Source: Sabulicella glaciei
GTDB taxonomy: Bacteria; Pseudomonadota; Alphaproteobacteria; Acetobacterales; Acetobacteraceae
Length of the DNA stretch: 64,000 nt
Assembly: GCF_026183895.1 (NCBI RefSeq)
Contig: NZ_JAPFQI010000001.1
Location: 587,510-651,509, forward strand
Direction of reading: 5' to 3'
In this document: piece after piece, positions 34,126-43,350 of the stretch
How positions within the stretch are numbered: position 1 is the stretch's first letter
Layout: each line of letters starts with the position of its first letter
Position numbers and translations under genes: made by a program
The notes under the pieces: generated by a model
Database searches by the model: none
The model's input: only the letters and a program-made list of their open reading frames with translations
What the model was told of the DNA's origin: nothing

Positions 34126-34694
34126 GGCGCGCGCTCCTTCTCCTCGCCCTCGCTGCCGCGGGCTGCGCCGAGATGCGCACGCCCCCGGCGCCGCCGCCAC
34201 CTCCCGAATTGTCCGGCGGGCCGAGCGCCCTGCCTGCGCCGGAGGTCGCGCGCCTCGCCGCGCGGGACTTCGACGCTCAGGGCGCCGGGCTCGAAGGGCG
34301 GCCGGCAGCCACGGCCCTGGCGGTCGCGCGGCTGGAATTCCTGTCGCGCGCGCTTTCGCCCGGCGGCGCCATGGCTGGATTTCCCGACTCATTCCGCTTC
34401 GTCATGAACAGGGCGGTTGAGGAGGGGCGCCAAGCTCTTGGCATCGAGCCGCGAGCTGCGCCCGACGCGGTGATCGACGCCTTGGTGGAGGCGTCCCGCG
34501 CCCTGGCGGCGGGGAGGGAGCCCTCCCTGGGGCCGCCCGTGTTCCGCAACGCGCAGCCGACGCCGCGCGAAAGGCTCCAGGTGCCGGGCCCGTTGCCGAA
34601 CGCCGCCTTAGCCACGGCGGCGCTGGCGGAGGAGGTGGCGCGGCGCAACAGCGGCGCCGCGAACACCGCCTTCGGCGTCAGTCCGTCGCCATGA
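34122..34694 (+). CDS. predicted lipoprotein, tandem family member 4 (divergent)
   Basis: A 190-residue lipoprotein (MRRALLLLALAAAG, Cys15) with a proline run just after the anchor. It is the most divergent copy: the D-P-x-R segment is lost, but ALAVARLEFLSRAL and EEGRQALGIEPRAAPDAVIDAL keep the family pattern. TTG start, inferred from the signal peptide and the overlap with member 3. Its 3' end overlaps the convergent phaC stop by 17 bp. Confidence 0.8.
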   Translation: MRRALLLLALAAAGCAEMRTPPAPPPPPELSGGPSALPAPEVARLAARDFDAQGAGLEGRPAATALAVARLEFLSRALSPGGAMAGFPDSFRFVMNRAVEEGRQALGIEPRAAPDAVIDALVEASRALAAGREPSLGPPVFRNAQPTPRERLQVPGPLPNAALATAALAEEVARRNSGAANTAFGVSPSP

Positions 34695-36474
34695 CCCGCA
34701 CGTAGCGGCCCGGCGCGTCCTCGATCGCCGGCAGCGCGCCGCTGCCCGGCACGCGGGCGGGGACGCGCTCACTGTTCAGCGCCGTCACCCAGCGCTGCCA
34801 ATCCGGCCACCAGGACCCGGCCATCTCCGTCGCGCCGGTGAGCCAGTCATCGGGGGAGGGCGGAAGCTGCTCGTTCACCCAGTGGCTGTACTTGCCGGAG
34901 TCGGGCGGGTTCACCACGCCCGCGATGTGGCCCGAGGCCGCAAGGACGAAGCGGATCGGCCCGCCATAGATCTGCGTGCCGCGATAGGTGCTCTTCCAGG
35001 GTGCGATGTGGTCCTCGCGCGTCGAGATCATGTAGCTGGGCACCTTGATCTTCCGGAGGTCGATCTTGGTCCCCAGCAGTTCGATCTCACCCGGCTTCAC
35101 CAGGTCGTTCTGCTGGTACATGCGGCGCAGGTAGAAGGAATGCATCCGCGCCGGCATGCGGGTCGAATCGTCGTTCCAGTACAGCAAGTCGAACGGGAAG
35201 GGATCCTGGCCGAGCAGGTAGTTGTTCACCACGAAGGACCAGATGAGGTCGTTCGCGCGAAGCATGTTGAAGGTGGTCGCCATCTCGGCGCCTTCCAGGA
35301 AGCCACGCTTCTGCATCTTGTCCTCGAGGGACTTCAGCTGCTCCTCGTCGATGAAGACGCCCAGCTCGCCCGCTTCCTCGAAGTCCGTCATGGTGACGAA
35401 GTAGGTCGCCGACTTGATGCGGTTGTCCTTCCTCGCGGTCATGTGGGCGAGGGTCGTCGCCAGCAGCGTCCCGCCGAGGCAGTAGCCGATGGCATTCACC
35501 TCGCGCTCGCCAGTGGCCTTCTCGATGGCCTCGAGCGCGGCCAGCACGCCCTCGGTCATGTAGTCCTCGAAGCCCTTCTCGGCCAAGGTCTCGTCCGGGT
35601 TGACCCAGGAGCAGACGAAGACCGTGTGCCCCTGCTCCACCGCCCAGCGGATGAAGCTGTTCTTGGGGCGAAGGTCGAGGATGTAGAACTTATTGATCCA
35701 GGGCGGCAGGATCAGGAGCGGCCGCTTCAGCACTGTCTCAGTGGTGGGGCTGTACTGGATGAGCTGCATCAGCGGCGTCTCGAACACCACCTTGCCCGGG
35801 GTGACGGCGATGTTCTCGCCCACCTTAAACTTGGTGTCGTCCGTCATCCGGATGCGCAGGCGCCCCTTGCCCCGCTCCAGGTCCGCCAGGAGGTTGGACA
35901 GGCCCTTCAGCAGGTTGGCCCCGCCCGTTTCCGCGGTGCGGCGCAGCACCTCCGGGTTGGTGAGCAGGAAGTTCGCCGGGCTCATCGCGTCCACGAACTG
36001 CCGCGTGTAGAAGTCCACCTTCTGCGCGGTCTTGGGGTCGAGCCCCTCCGCGCCCTGCACCGCGTTCACGAAGTAGCGCGCGGAAAGCAGGTAGGACTGC
36101 CGGATGAAGTCGAAGACCTCGTTCTCCCGCCAGGCATCGTCCTTGAAGCGGCGGTCGCCCTTGGGCTCGGAGATGACGGGGGCCACCTGCTCGCCCAGCA
36201 TGCGCCGCGCCGTGCTGTTCCACAGCGTCAGGTAGTCCTGCCAGAAGCCGATCTGCGCCTGCATCAGCCGCGCCGGATTGGCCATCAGCCGGGTCGTCAT
36301 CTCCATAAAGGCCGAGCCGATGTTGAACGGGTCCGGGCTCGGCGTTTCCTCCGACTGGCGCTTCAGGAAGTCCGCCACGATCCGCTGGCCGCGCTCCGCG
36401 ACCTCGGCCATGGTGCGCGTCACCAGCGCCGGATCCGGCAGCTTGGGGTTGATCGGTTCCTGATTCTGGCTCAC
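34678..36474 (-). CDS. phaC: class I polyhydroxyalkanoate synthase
   Basis: A 598-residue PHA synthase that polymerises (R)-3-hydroxyacyl-CoA into storage granules. It has the N-terminal PhaC domain and an alpha/beta-hydrolase core with the lipase-like box GYCLGG (nucleophile Cys near residue 335), catalytic Asp in STREDHIAP and His in ASGHIAGVV. Length fits class I (no PhaE/PhaR partner). The GTG at 36474 is preferred because GGAAGGG precedes it; upstream codons are not family-like. phaA and phaB are not adjacent. It diverges from a proline-rich lipoprotein gene over about 50 bp. Confidence 0.97.
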   Translation of the reverse strand: MSQNQEPINPKLPDPALVTRTMAEVAERGQRIVADFLKRQSEETPSPDPFNIGSAFMEMTTRLMANPARLMQAQIGFWQDYLTLWNSTARRMLGEQVAPVISEPKGDRRFKDDAWRENEVFDFIRQSYLLSARYFVNAVQGAEGLDPKTAQKVDFYTRQFVDAMSPANFLLTNPEVLRRTAETGGANLLKGLSNLLADLERGKGRLRIRMTDDTKFKVGENIAVTPGKVVFETPLMQLIQYSPTTETVLKRPLLILPPWINKFYILDLRPKNSFIRWAVEQGHTVFVCSWVNPDETLAEKGFEDYMTEGVLAALEAIEKATGEREVNAIGYCLGGTLLATTLAHMTARKDNRIKSATYFVTMTDFEEAGELGVFIDEEQLKSLEDKMQKRGFLEGAEMATTFNMLRANDLIWSFVVNNYLLGQDPFPFDLLYWNDDSTRMPARMHSFYLRRMYQQNDLVKPGEIELLGTKIDLRKIKVPSYMISTREDHIAPWKSTYRGTQIYGGPIRFVLAASGHIAGVVNPPDSGKYSHWVNEQLPPSPDDWLTGATEMAGSWWPDWQRWVTALNSERVPARVPGSGALPAIEDAPGRYVRVMATD

Positions 36475-36525
36475 GCGGGGCGCCCTTCCGGCTTTGGCGC
36501 GGGGCGAGGGGGCGCTATGGGTAGC

Positions 36526-37110
36526 AGGAGCCCGAAGGTATCCCGCGTGACACAGCCCTTCCCGTCCCACTTCACACTTGGTCTAGAGCGTAGTGACGCG
36601 CCACGCGCCATTCAAGCGATCGGCCCGCTTCTGCTGGCTGCCATGCTTGCCGGGTGTGGCGGCGAGTCGCCCCAGTTCGGGCGGCTGTGGCGCGAGGCGA
36701 CGGGGCAGGAGGCTGCGGGACGGCTCGCCCCGCCGGGGATCGACCGCCCGGCGCCCAACCTCGCCTCGGTGCCCCCCATACCGGAGCGGCCGGACCTCGC
36801 CGCCCGCCAAAGCCTGACCCGCCGCCTGGAGGAGGATCGCTCGGCGGCGGAGCGGCCGGCACCGCGCCGCGACCCGGGAGCCACGGAAGCCGCGCCCGGC
36901 GCGCCGGACATCGCCGCCGCACCCCCGGCCCCGCCGCGCATCGCGAATGCGCCCGCGGTGCCCTGGACTCCGCCGCGCGGTGGCCCCGCCGCCCCGTCCA
37001 TCGGCCCGGCCCCGACCCCGGGCGAAGTGCCCGCTCCACCCCCGCCGGAACTCCTGGCGCCGGCCCCGCCGCCGCCCGACCTACTCGCGCCCGCGCCGCC
37101 TCTGCGGTAA
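36526..37110 (+). CDS. proline-rich predicted lipoprotein
   Basis: A protein of about 194 residues with a lipobox (LLLAAMLAGC, Cys47 from this start) and a Pro/Ala-rich low-complexity remainder. It ends in two near-copies of a P-P-P-P-x-L-L-A-P-A-P unit. The start is uncertain: ATG at 36526 has GAGGGGG upstream, while GTG at 36547 has GAAGG and would give a shorter, more usual leader. No family was recognised. A role as a flexible cell-envelope tether is a guess. The aminotransferase gene follows after 36 bp. Confidence 0.65.
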   Translation, partial: RSPKVSRVTQPFPSHFTLGLERSDAPRAIQAIGPLLLAAMLAGCGGESPQFGRLWREATGQEAAGRLAPPGIDRPAPNLASVPPIPERPDLAARQSLTRRLEEDRSAAERPAPRRDPGATEAAPGAPDIAAAPPAPPRIANAPAVPWTPPRGGPAAPSIGPAPTPGEVPAPPPPELLAPAPPPPDLLAPAPPLR

Positions 37111-37146
37111 AGCCCGCGCGAGAGCCTTGTTCCGAGGAGGGCCATC

Positions 37147-38361
37147 ATGGCCGAAGAGTTCCACCGCATCCGCCGACTGCCGCCCTATGTCTTTGCCGAG
37201 GTGAACTCGGCCAAGGCGAAGGCGCGCGCGGCGGCGGAGGACATCGTGGACCTCGGCATGGGCAACCCGGACAGCCCGACCCCTCCGCACATCGTCGCCA
37301 AGCTGGTCGAGGCGGTCCAGGACCCGCGCACCCACCGCTACTCCATGTCCAAGGGCATCCCGGGGCTGCGCAAGGCGCTGGCCGGCTACTACGCCCGCCG
37401 CTTCGGCGTGAAGCTGGACCCGGAGACGGAGGTGGTTGCCACGCTCGGCTCCAAGGAGGGGCTGGCGAACCTCGCCCAGGCCATCACTTCGCCGGGCGAC
37501 ACGATCCTGGTGCCGAACCCGTCCTACCCCATCCACCAGTTCGGCTTCATCATCGCCGGCGCCACCGCGCGCTCCATCCCCTACACGCCGGACGACGCGA
37601 TGCTGGAGGCGATCGTGCGGGCGGTGAAGCATTCCGTGCCGAAGCCGACCGCGCTGATCGTGAACTTCCCCTCCAACCCCACCGCGCTGCTCGCAAGCCG
37701 GGAGTTCTACAAGGAGCTGGTGCGGATCGCGCGGGAGCACGAGCTCTTCATCCTGAGCGACCTCGCCTATGCCGAGCTGTATTTCGACGAGAACAACCCG
37801 CCTCCCTCCGTGCTGGAGATCCCGGGGGCGAAGGAATGCACAGTCGAGTTCACCTCGCTCAGCAAGACCTACAACATGCCAGGCTGGCGCATGGGCTTCG
37901 CCGCCGGCAACCCGAAGCTGATCGCGGCGCTCGCCCGCGTGAAGTCCTACCTGGACTACGGCGCCTTCACCCCGATCCAGGTCGCGGCGGCGGCGGCGCT
38001 CAACGGCCCGCAGGATTGCGTGGCCGAGATGCGGACCCTTTATCGCGAGCGCCGCGACGTCTTGGTGAAGGGGCTGCGCCAGGCCGGCTGGGACGTGCCG
38101 CCCTGTGAGGGGTCCATGTTCCTCTGGGCCCCCATTCCCGAGCGGTTCCGCTCGCTGGGCTCGGTCGAGTTCTCCAAGCTGCTGCTGGCCAAGGCCAAGG
38201 TCGCGGTCGCGCCGGGCATCGGCTTCGGCGAGCATGGCGACGACCATGTCCGCATCGCGCTGGTGGAGAACACGCACCGCATCCGCCAGGCGCTGCGCGG
38301 CATCCGAAGCTTCCTGCAGGGCGACAACGTCGCCCCGGCCGAGGAGGCCGTCGCGAAGTGA
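37147..38361 (+). CDS. alaC: PLP-dependent aminotransferase (AlaC-type)
   Basis: A 404-residue class I/II aminotransferase, most like glutamate-pyruvate aminotransferase AlaC. The PLP lysine is in TSLSKTYNMPGWRMG (near residue 241); also visible are VDLGMGNPDSPTP near 35, NFPSNPTA near 175, and the C-terminal substrate-carboxylate Arg in HVRIALVE. GAGGAGG is 6 bp before the ATG. It begins the alaC-hom-SIMPL-glpX-recJ operon and overlaps hom by 4 bp, an order widely conserved in alphaproteobacteria. Confidence 0.94.
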   Translation: MAEEFHRIRRLPPYVFAEVNSAKAKARAAAEDIVDLGMGNPDSPTPPHIVAKLVEAVQDPRTHRYSMSKGIPGLRKALAGYYARRFGVKLDPETEVVATLGSKEGLANLAQAITSPGDTILVPNPSYPIHQFGFIIAGATARSIPYTPDDAMLEAIVRAVKHSVPKPTALIVNFPSNPTALLASREFYKELVRIAREHELFILSDLAYAELYFDENNPPPSVLEIPGAKECTVEFTSLSKTYNMPGWRMGFAAGNPKLIAALARVKSYLDYGAFTPIQVAAAAALNGPQDCVAEMRTLYRERRDVLVKGLRQAGWDVPPCEGSMFLWAPIPERFRSLGSVEFSKLLLAKAKVAVAPGIGFGEHGDDHVRIALVENTHRIRQALRGIRSFLQGDNVAPAEEAVAK

Positions 38362-39641
38362 CGCTCAAGGTTGGAATCGCCGGGCTCGGCACGGTCGGCG
38401 CCGGGGTGGTCTCTCTGCTCCAGGCCAATGCGGGGGTGATCACCGCCCGCGCCGGGCGCCCGGTCGAGGTCGTCGCGGTTTCCGCCCGCGACCGCGGCAA
38501 GGATCGCGGCGTGGCGCTGGACGGGCTGCGCTGGCACGACGACCCGGTGGCGCTGGCCGCCGACAACGACCTGGACGCGGTGGTCGAAGTGATGGGCGGG
38601 GCGGAAGGTCCCGCTCGCGCCCTGGTCGAGGCGTCGCTGGAAGCGGGCAAGCCCGTCGTCACCGCCAACAAGGCGCTGCTCGCCACCCATGGCGCGGCGC
38701 TTGCGGCCTTGTCCGAGCGGACGGGCGCGGCCCTGGCCTACGAGGCGGCGGTGGCCGGCGGCATCCCGGCAATCAAGGCGATCCGCGAGGGTCTGGCGGG
38801 CAACAAGCTCAGCCGGGTCGCGGGGATCCTCAACGGTACCTGCAACTACATCCTCACCGAGATGCGTGTGCAGGGTCTGCCCTTCGACACCGTGCTCGCC
38901 GAGGCGCAGCGCCTGGGCTACGCCGAGGCCGACCCGTCCTTCGACATTGACGGGGTGGACGCGGCGCACAAGCTCGCCATCCTCGCAGCGCTGGCCTTCG
39001 GGCGTCCGGTGGATCTTTCCGCCCTGCACATCGAGGGCATCCGCCACGTCTCGGCGTTGGACATCGCCCTGGCCGGCGAGCTTGGCTACCGCATCAAGCT
39101 GCTTGGCATCGCCTCGCGCGAGGCGGGCGGGGTCGCGGCGCGGGTGCATCCCTGCATGGTGCCGGTCGGCAGCCCGCTCGCGGCCGTCGAGGGGGTGTTC
39201 AACGCTGTCCTGGCGGAGGGCGACGCGGTCGGGCGCGTGGTGCTGCAAGGCCGCGGCGCCGGCGCGGGACCGACCGCCAGCGCCGTGGTCTCGGACCTCG
39301 TGGACCTCGCGCGCGGGCGCCTCACCCCGGTCTGGGGTGCTGCGGAGCCGATGGACACCGCGCCGCCCATGCCCATGGAGCGCCATGTCGGTTCCTACTA
39401 CTTGCGCCTGATGGTGCTGGACCAGCCGGGTGTCATCGCCGACGTGACCGGGATCCTGCGCGATGCGGCGATCAGCCTGGAATCCATGCTGCAGCGCGGT
39501 CGTGCCCCGGGCGAGGCCGTGCCCGTGGTGCTCGTGACCCATGATTGCGAGGAGCGGCGCATGAGCGAGGCGCTGTCGCGCATCGAGGCGCTGCCTTCCG
39601 TGGTGGAGAAGCCCGCCGTGATCCGGATCGAAACGCTGTGA
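38358..39641 (+). CDS. hom: homoserine dehydrogenase
   Basis: A 427-residue enzyme reducing aspartate semialdehyde to homoserine, towards threonine and methionine. It has an N-terminal Rossmann domain (GIAGLGTVGAGVV), a catalytic domain with NGTCNYILTEM and EADPSFDIDGVDAAHK, and a C-terminal ACT domain (about residues 350-427, starting YYLRLMVLDQPGV) for feedback control by threonine. GTG start inside the alaC stop. The stop overlaps the SIMPL gene. Confidence 0.98.
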   Translation: MTLKVGIAGLGTVGAGVVSLLQANAGVITARAGRPVEVVAVSARDRGKDRGVALDGLRWHDDPVALAADNDLDAVVEVMGGAEGPARALVEASLEAGKPVVTANKALLATHGAALAALSERTGAALAYEAAVAGGIPAIKAIREGLAGNKLSRVAGILNGTCNYILTEMRVQGLPFDTVLAEAQRLGYAEADPSFDIDGVDAAHKLAILAALAFGRPVDLSALHIEGIRHVSALDIALAGELGYRIKLLGIASREAGGVAARVHPCMVPVGSPLAAVEGVFNAVLAEGDAVGRVVLQGRGAGAGPTASAVVSDLVDLARGRLTPVWGAAEPMDTAPPMPMERHVGSYYLRLMVLDQPGVIADVTGILRDAAISLESMLQRGRAPGEAVPVVLVTHDCEERRMSEALSRIEALPSVVEKPAVIRIETL

Positions 39642-40300
39642 ACCCGCGCCGCGCCCTCCTTGCGCTTCCCCTGCTGCTGGCGCCCCTGCCCGCGATGGCG
39701 CAGGAGACGAAGCTGCGCCTGAGCGAGTCCGCCACGCTCCGCCGCGCCCCGGATGAACCCGTGGCGATGCTGCGGGCCGAGGCGCGCGCGACGAGCGCCG
39801 CCGCCGCCCAGGCCGCGGTGAACCGCTCAGTGGCGGTCGCGGTTGAGCAGGCGCAGCGCGTGCAGGGGCTGCGCGTCACCACCGGCCGCTACGCCACGCA
39901 TCGCAGCGAGGAGCAGCGGCTCTGGCTCGCCGTGCAGTCCATCACCCTGCGCGGCGGCGAGGCTTCGACGCTGGCCGACCTCGTCGGCACGCTGCAATCG
40001 CAGGGCCTCGCCCTCGACATGCTGGGCGCCCAGCTTTCCGACGAGGCCGAGCGCGAGCTGCGCGAGCAGGCGACGCGCGAGGCCATCCGCCTGTTGCGTG
40101 CCCGCGCCGAGATCGTGGCGGCCGAGCTCGGCCTGCGCGTCTCCCACCTCGCCGAGCTTTCGATCGACATGGCGCATGACGGGCCGCGTCCCATGATGGC
40201 CGCCAGCGCGATGCGCGCGGCGCCGTCCCCGGTCTCGCTGCCGGAGGAGGCACCCGTGACGGTGCGCGCCTCCGCCGAGGCCATCCTTCTTCCCCGATGA
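39638..40300 (+). CDS. SIMPL domain-containing periplasmic protein
   Basis: A 220-residue exported protein with a signal peptide to about residue 22 (APLPAMAQ) and a SIMPL (DUF541) domain covering nearly all of the rest, including LRAEARATSAAAAQAAVN and the later REAIRLLRARAEIVAAELGL helix. Its molecular function is not known; relatives assemble into oligomers at the envelope. GTG start overlapping hom and 4-bp overlap with glpX. It is an unexpected envelope protein inserted into an otherwise metabolic operon. Confidence 0.9.
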   Translation: MNPRRALLALPLLLAPLPAMAQETKLRLSESATLRRAPDEPVAMLRAEARATSAAAAQAAVNRSVAVAVEQAQRVQGLRVTTGRYATHRSEEQRLWLAVQSITLRGGEASTLADLVGTLQSQGLALDMLGAQLSDEAERELREQATREAIRLLRARAEIVAAELGLRVSHLAELSIDMAHDGPRPMMAASAMRAAPSPVSLPEEAPVTVRASAEAILLPR

Positions 40301-41310
40301 ACGCAGGACAGACGACGATGCAGATCGAACCCGGCCAGGTGGTGGACCGCAACCTCGCGCTCGAGCTGGTGCGCGTGACGGAGGCGGCGGCGCTGGCCGC
40401 ATCGCGCTGGGTGGGCAAGGGCGACAAGAATGCCGCCGACGGCGCGGCGGTGGAGGCGATGCGCCGTGCCTTCGACACGGTCGGCATCGAGGGCACGGTG
40501 GTGATCGGCGAGGGCGAGATGGACGAGGCGCCGATGCTGTTCATCGGCGAGAAGGTCGGCCTCTACGCCAAGACGGGCGGCGGGGTGCAGGCCGACATCG
40601 CGGTGGACCCGCTGGAGGGCACCTCGCTCACCGCCAAGGCCGGGCCGAACGCCATGGCCGTCGTGGCGCTGGCCAGCAAGGGCTGCTTTCTCCATGCCCC
40701 CGACATCTACATGGACAAGATCGCGGTGGGTCCGGGCCTGCCGCCCGGCGTCGTGGACCTCGACCTGTCGCCCGCCGAGAACCTCCGCCGCCTGGCCGAG
40801 GCGCGCGGCGTTGGGGTCAGCGAACTGACCGTCTGTACCCTTGACCGCGACCGCCACAAGGACATCATCCGCGCCTGCCGCGAGGCCGGGGCGCGCATGA
40901 TGCTGATCCCGGATGGGGACGTGTTCGGCGTCGTGGCGGTGTCGCAGCCCGAGACGGGGGTGGACATCTACATGGGCTGGGGCGGCGCGCCGGAGGGCGT
41001 GCTGGCCGCGGCCGCGCTGCGCTGCATCGGCGGCCAGATGCAGGGCCGCCTGATCTTCGAGGATGACGCGCAGGTCGCCCGCGCCCGCGACATGGGCATC
41101 GCCGACCCGCAGCGGAAATACGTGCTGGAGGAGATGGCGCGCGGCGAGGTGATGTTCGCCGCGACCGGCGTGACCTCCGGCCCCATGCTGCGCGGCGTCC
41201 GCATGATCCCGGGCGGCGCCATTACCCATTCCATCGTCATGCGCTCCAAGACCGGCACGGTGCGCTACGTCGAGGGGCACCACAACTTCACCATGATGCC
41301 CAAGGCCTGA
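40297..41310 (+). CDS. glpX: class II fructose-1,6-bisphosphatase
   Basis: A 337-residue GlpX-type FBPase for gluconeogenesis. Metal- and substrate-binding motifs are present: GEGEMDEAPML near residue 71 and DIAVDPLEGTSLT near 98, then MLIPDGDVFG near 202. An in-frame ATG seven codons downstream (MQIEPGQ) is also a common family start. The first base of recJ is the last base of its stop codon, so the two are coupled. Confidence 0.97.
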   Translation: MNAGQTTMQIEPGQVVDRNLALELVRVTEAAALAASRWVGKGDKNAADGAAVEAMRRAFDTVGIEGTVVIGEGEMDEAPMLFIGEKVGLYAKTGGGVQADIAVDPLEGTSLTAKAGPNAMAVVALASKGCFLHAPDIYMDKIAVGPGLPPGVVDLDLSPAENLRRLAEARGVGVSELTVCTLDRDRHKDIIRACREAGARMMLIPDGDVFGVVAVSQPETGVDIYMGWGGAPEGVLAAAALRCIGGQMQGRLIFEDDAQVARARDMGIADPQRKYVLEEMARGEVMFAATGVTSGPMLRGVRMIPGGAITHSIVMRSKTGTVRYVEGHHNFTMMPKA

Positions 41311-43076
41311 TGCAGACCGCGCTCGGCATCGAGCGCAGCGTCACCGGGCGCCGCTGGGTCTGGCGCGGCGGGGATGAGCGGCTGGGCGCGATGCTCGCCC
41401 AGCGCCTGTCCCTGCCGGAACTCGTCGGGCGCCTGCTGGCGGCGCGCGGCATCGGGGTGGATGCCGCCGCCGACTTCCTGGCCCCGACGCTTCGTTCCCT
41501 GCTGCCCGACCCCTCGATCATGCTCGACATGGACGCGGCGGCCGCGCGTCTCGCCGATGCGGTGGAGCGGGGCGAGCACGTCGCCGTCTTCGCGGATTAC
41601 GACGTGGACGGCGCCTGCTCCGGCGCGCTGATGGTGGAGGTGCTGCGCGGCCTGGGCTGCGCGGTGACCCACCACGTCCCGGACCGCATCGCTGAGGGCT
41701 ATGGCCCGAACGCGCCCGCACTGGAGCGCCTGATGGGGGGCGGGGCGACGCTGATCGTCTGCGTGGACTGCGGCATCGCGGCGCAGGACGCGCTTGCCGT
41801 CGCGGAGGGCAGGGCGGAGGTGGTGGTGCTCGACCACCACAAGACCGAAGGCCCGGCCCCGCGCATCCGGGCCGCCGTCAATCCGAACCGCCTCGACTGC
41901 ACCTCCGGGCTGCGCCAGCTTTGCGCGGCCGGCGTCGCCTTCCTGGCCGCCGTCGCGCTGCAGCGCGAGCTGCGGCGCCGCGGCTTCTTCGCCACCCGGC
42001 CGGAGCCAGACCTGAAGCGGCTGCTCGACCTCGTGGCGCTCGCGACGATCTGTGACGTGGTGCCGCTCTCCGGCGTGAACCGGGCCTTCGTGCAGCAGGG
42101 GCTGCGCGTGCTGGCCGGGCGGGGGCGGGCCGGGCTGAACGCGCTGCTCGACATCGCCGCCGGGCGGGACGCACCGACCGCCTTCACCCTGGGCTACGCG
42201 CTCGGGCCGCGCATCAACGCGGGGGGGCGGATCTCCGTTCCGGACCTCGGCCTGCGTCTGCTGCTGGAAGCCGACGCGGTCGAGGCGCGGGCGATGGCGG
42301 AACGGCTGGATGCCGTGAACCGCCGCCGGCAGGAAGTCGAGGCGGGCGTGCTGGCCGCGGCCATGGAGGCCGGGCAGCGCCAGCTCGACGTGGGCCACGC
42401 GGCACTGCTGGTTTCCGACGAGGGCTGGCATCCTGGCGTGGTCGGGATCGTGGCCGGGCGGTTGCGCGAACGGTTCAACCGCCCCGCCTGCGTGGCGGGG
42501 GTGGAAGGCGGGACGGCGAAGGGATCGGGACGGTCGGTGCCCGGGCTCGATCTGGGCTCGGCGGTCATCGCGGCCCGGCAGATCGGCCTTCTCTCCGCAG
42601 GCGGCGGACATGCCATGGCAGCCGGCTTCACCCTGCCGGCCGACGCGCTGCCCCGGCTGCATGAGCATCTGAACGAGCGTTTGGAAGCGGCCCGCGCGCT
42701 CCCCAGCGTGGCGGAACTCGCTCTGGAGGGTGCCCTGCACCCGCGTGGGGCGACGCCTGAACTGGCGGGGCAGGTGGAACGCCTGTCCCCCTTCGGCCCC
42801 GCCAACGAGGAACCGGCCTTTGCCATCGCCCGGGCCCGGGTGGTCCGCTCCAGCCGGGTCGGCCGCGAGGGGACCACGATCCGCGTCTTCCTGGAGGGGG
42901 AGGATGGCGGGCGGCTGAAGGCGATCTGCTTCCGCGCCAAGGAAGGACCCCTGGCAGATGCCCTGCTGGCCCAGGGCGGCGGACCCCTTGCCATCGCCGG
43001 GTACCTGAGGGTCGACCGTTGGAACGATCAGGAAGCGGCCTGCCTCCACATATTGGACGCTGCGCGCGAAGTCTGA
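41310..43076 (+). CDS. recJ: single-stranded-DNA-specific exonuclease RecJ
   Basis: A 588-residue 5'-3' ssDNA exonuclease of the DHH family, used in recombination and mismatch repair. The catalytic motifs DYDVDGACS (near residue 95), VDCGIAAQD, LDHHKTEG (the DHH, near 175) and the DHHA1 motif SAGGGHAMAAGFTLP (near 430) are intact. Length is typical. Last gene of the hom operon; the stretch that follows is relatively AT-rich. Confidence 0.98.
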   Translation: MQTALGIERSVTGRRWVWRGGDERLGAMLAQRLSLPELVGRLLAARGIGVDAAADFLAPTLRSLLPDPSIMLDMDAAAARLADAVERGEHVAVFADYDVDGACSGALMVEVLRGLGCAVTHHVPDRIAEGYGPNAPALERLMGGGATLIVCVDCGIAAQDALAVAEGRAEVVVLDHHKTEGPAPRIRAAVNPNRLDCTSGLRQLCAAGVAFLAAVALQRELRRRGFFATRPEPDLKRLLDLVALATICDVVPLSGVNRAFVQQGLRVLAGRGRAGLNALLDIAAGRDAPTAFTLGYALGPRINAGGRISVPDLGLRLLLEADAVEARAMAERLDAVNRRRQEVEAGVLAAAMEAGQRQLDVGHAALLVSDEGWHPGVVGIVAGRLRERFNRPACVAGVEGGTAKGSGRSVPGLDLGSAVIAARQIGLLSAGGGHAMAAGFTLPADALPRLHEHLNERLEAARALPSVAELALEGALHPRGATPELAGQVERLSPFGPANEEPAFAIARARVVRSSRVGREGTTIRVFLEGEDGGRLKAICFRAKEGPLADALLAQGGGPLAIAGYLRVDRWNDQEAACLHILDAAREV

Positions 43077-43350
43077 CGCGCCCCACCCAATCTGGAAATC
43101 TCGAGCCCGGCCGACCCTGTCGCGCCGGGCATTTGATTCTTGCTCATGCAAGTAATCGCCCGCCACGGCACAAGTGAAATGGGAATGGTATCTGTCTCAA
43201 AAGGAAAATAAACGTCGGTTCACTCGCCAGGTTGCACGCTGTGCGGTAATTCTATCCTAGGTTGCAAAGCTGATTTCTAGGAAAGCATTCTGGTCGGCTT
43301 CGCAGTCATATCGCAGGGGTATTGAATGGTCCTTCATATTTCGTACGTGA
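43077..43350. other. relatively AT-rich intergenic region
   Basis: About 270 bp with noticeably lower GC than its surroundings. A 7-bp hairpin (GCCCGGC at 43105-43111 with GCCGGGC at 43124-43130) lies 28 bp after the recJ stop, followed by ATTTGATT rather than a clean T-run; it could be a weak terminator for the operon. The remainder probably holds the promoter of the next gene, but no clear -35/-10 pair stands out. Confidence 0.4.
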
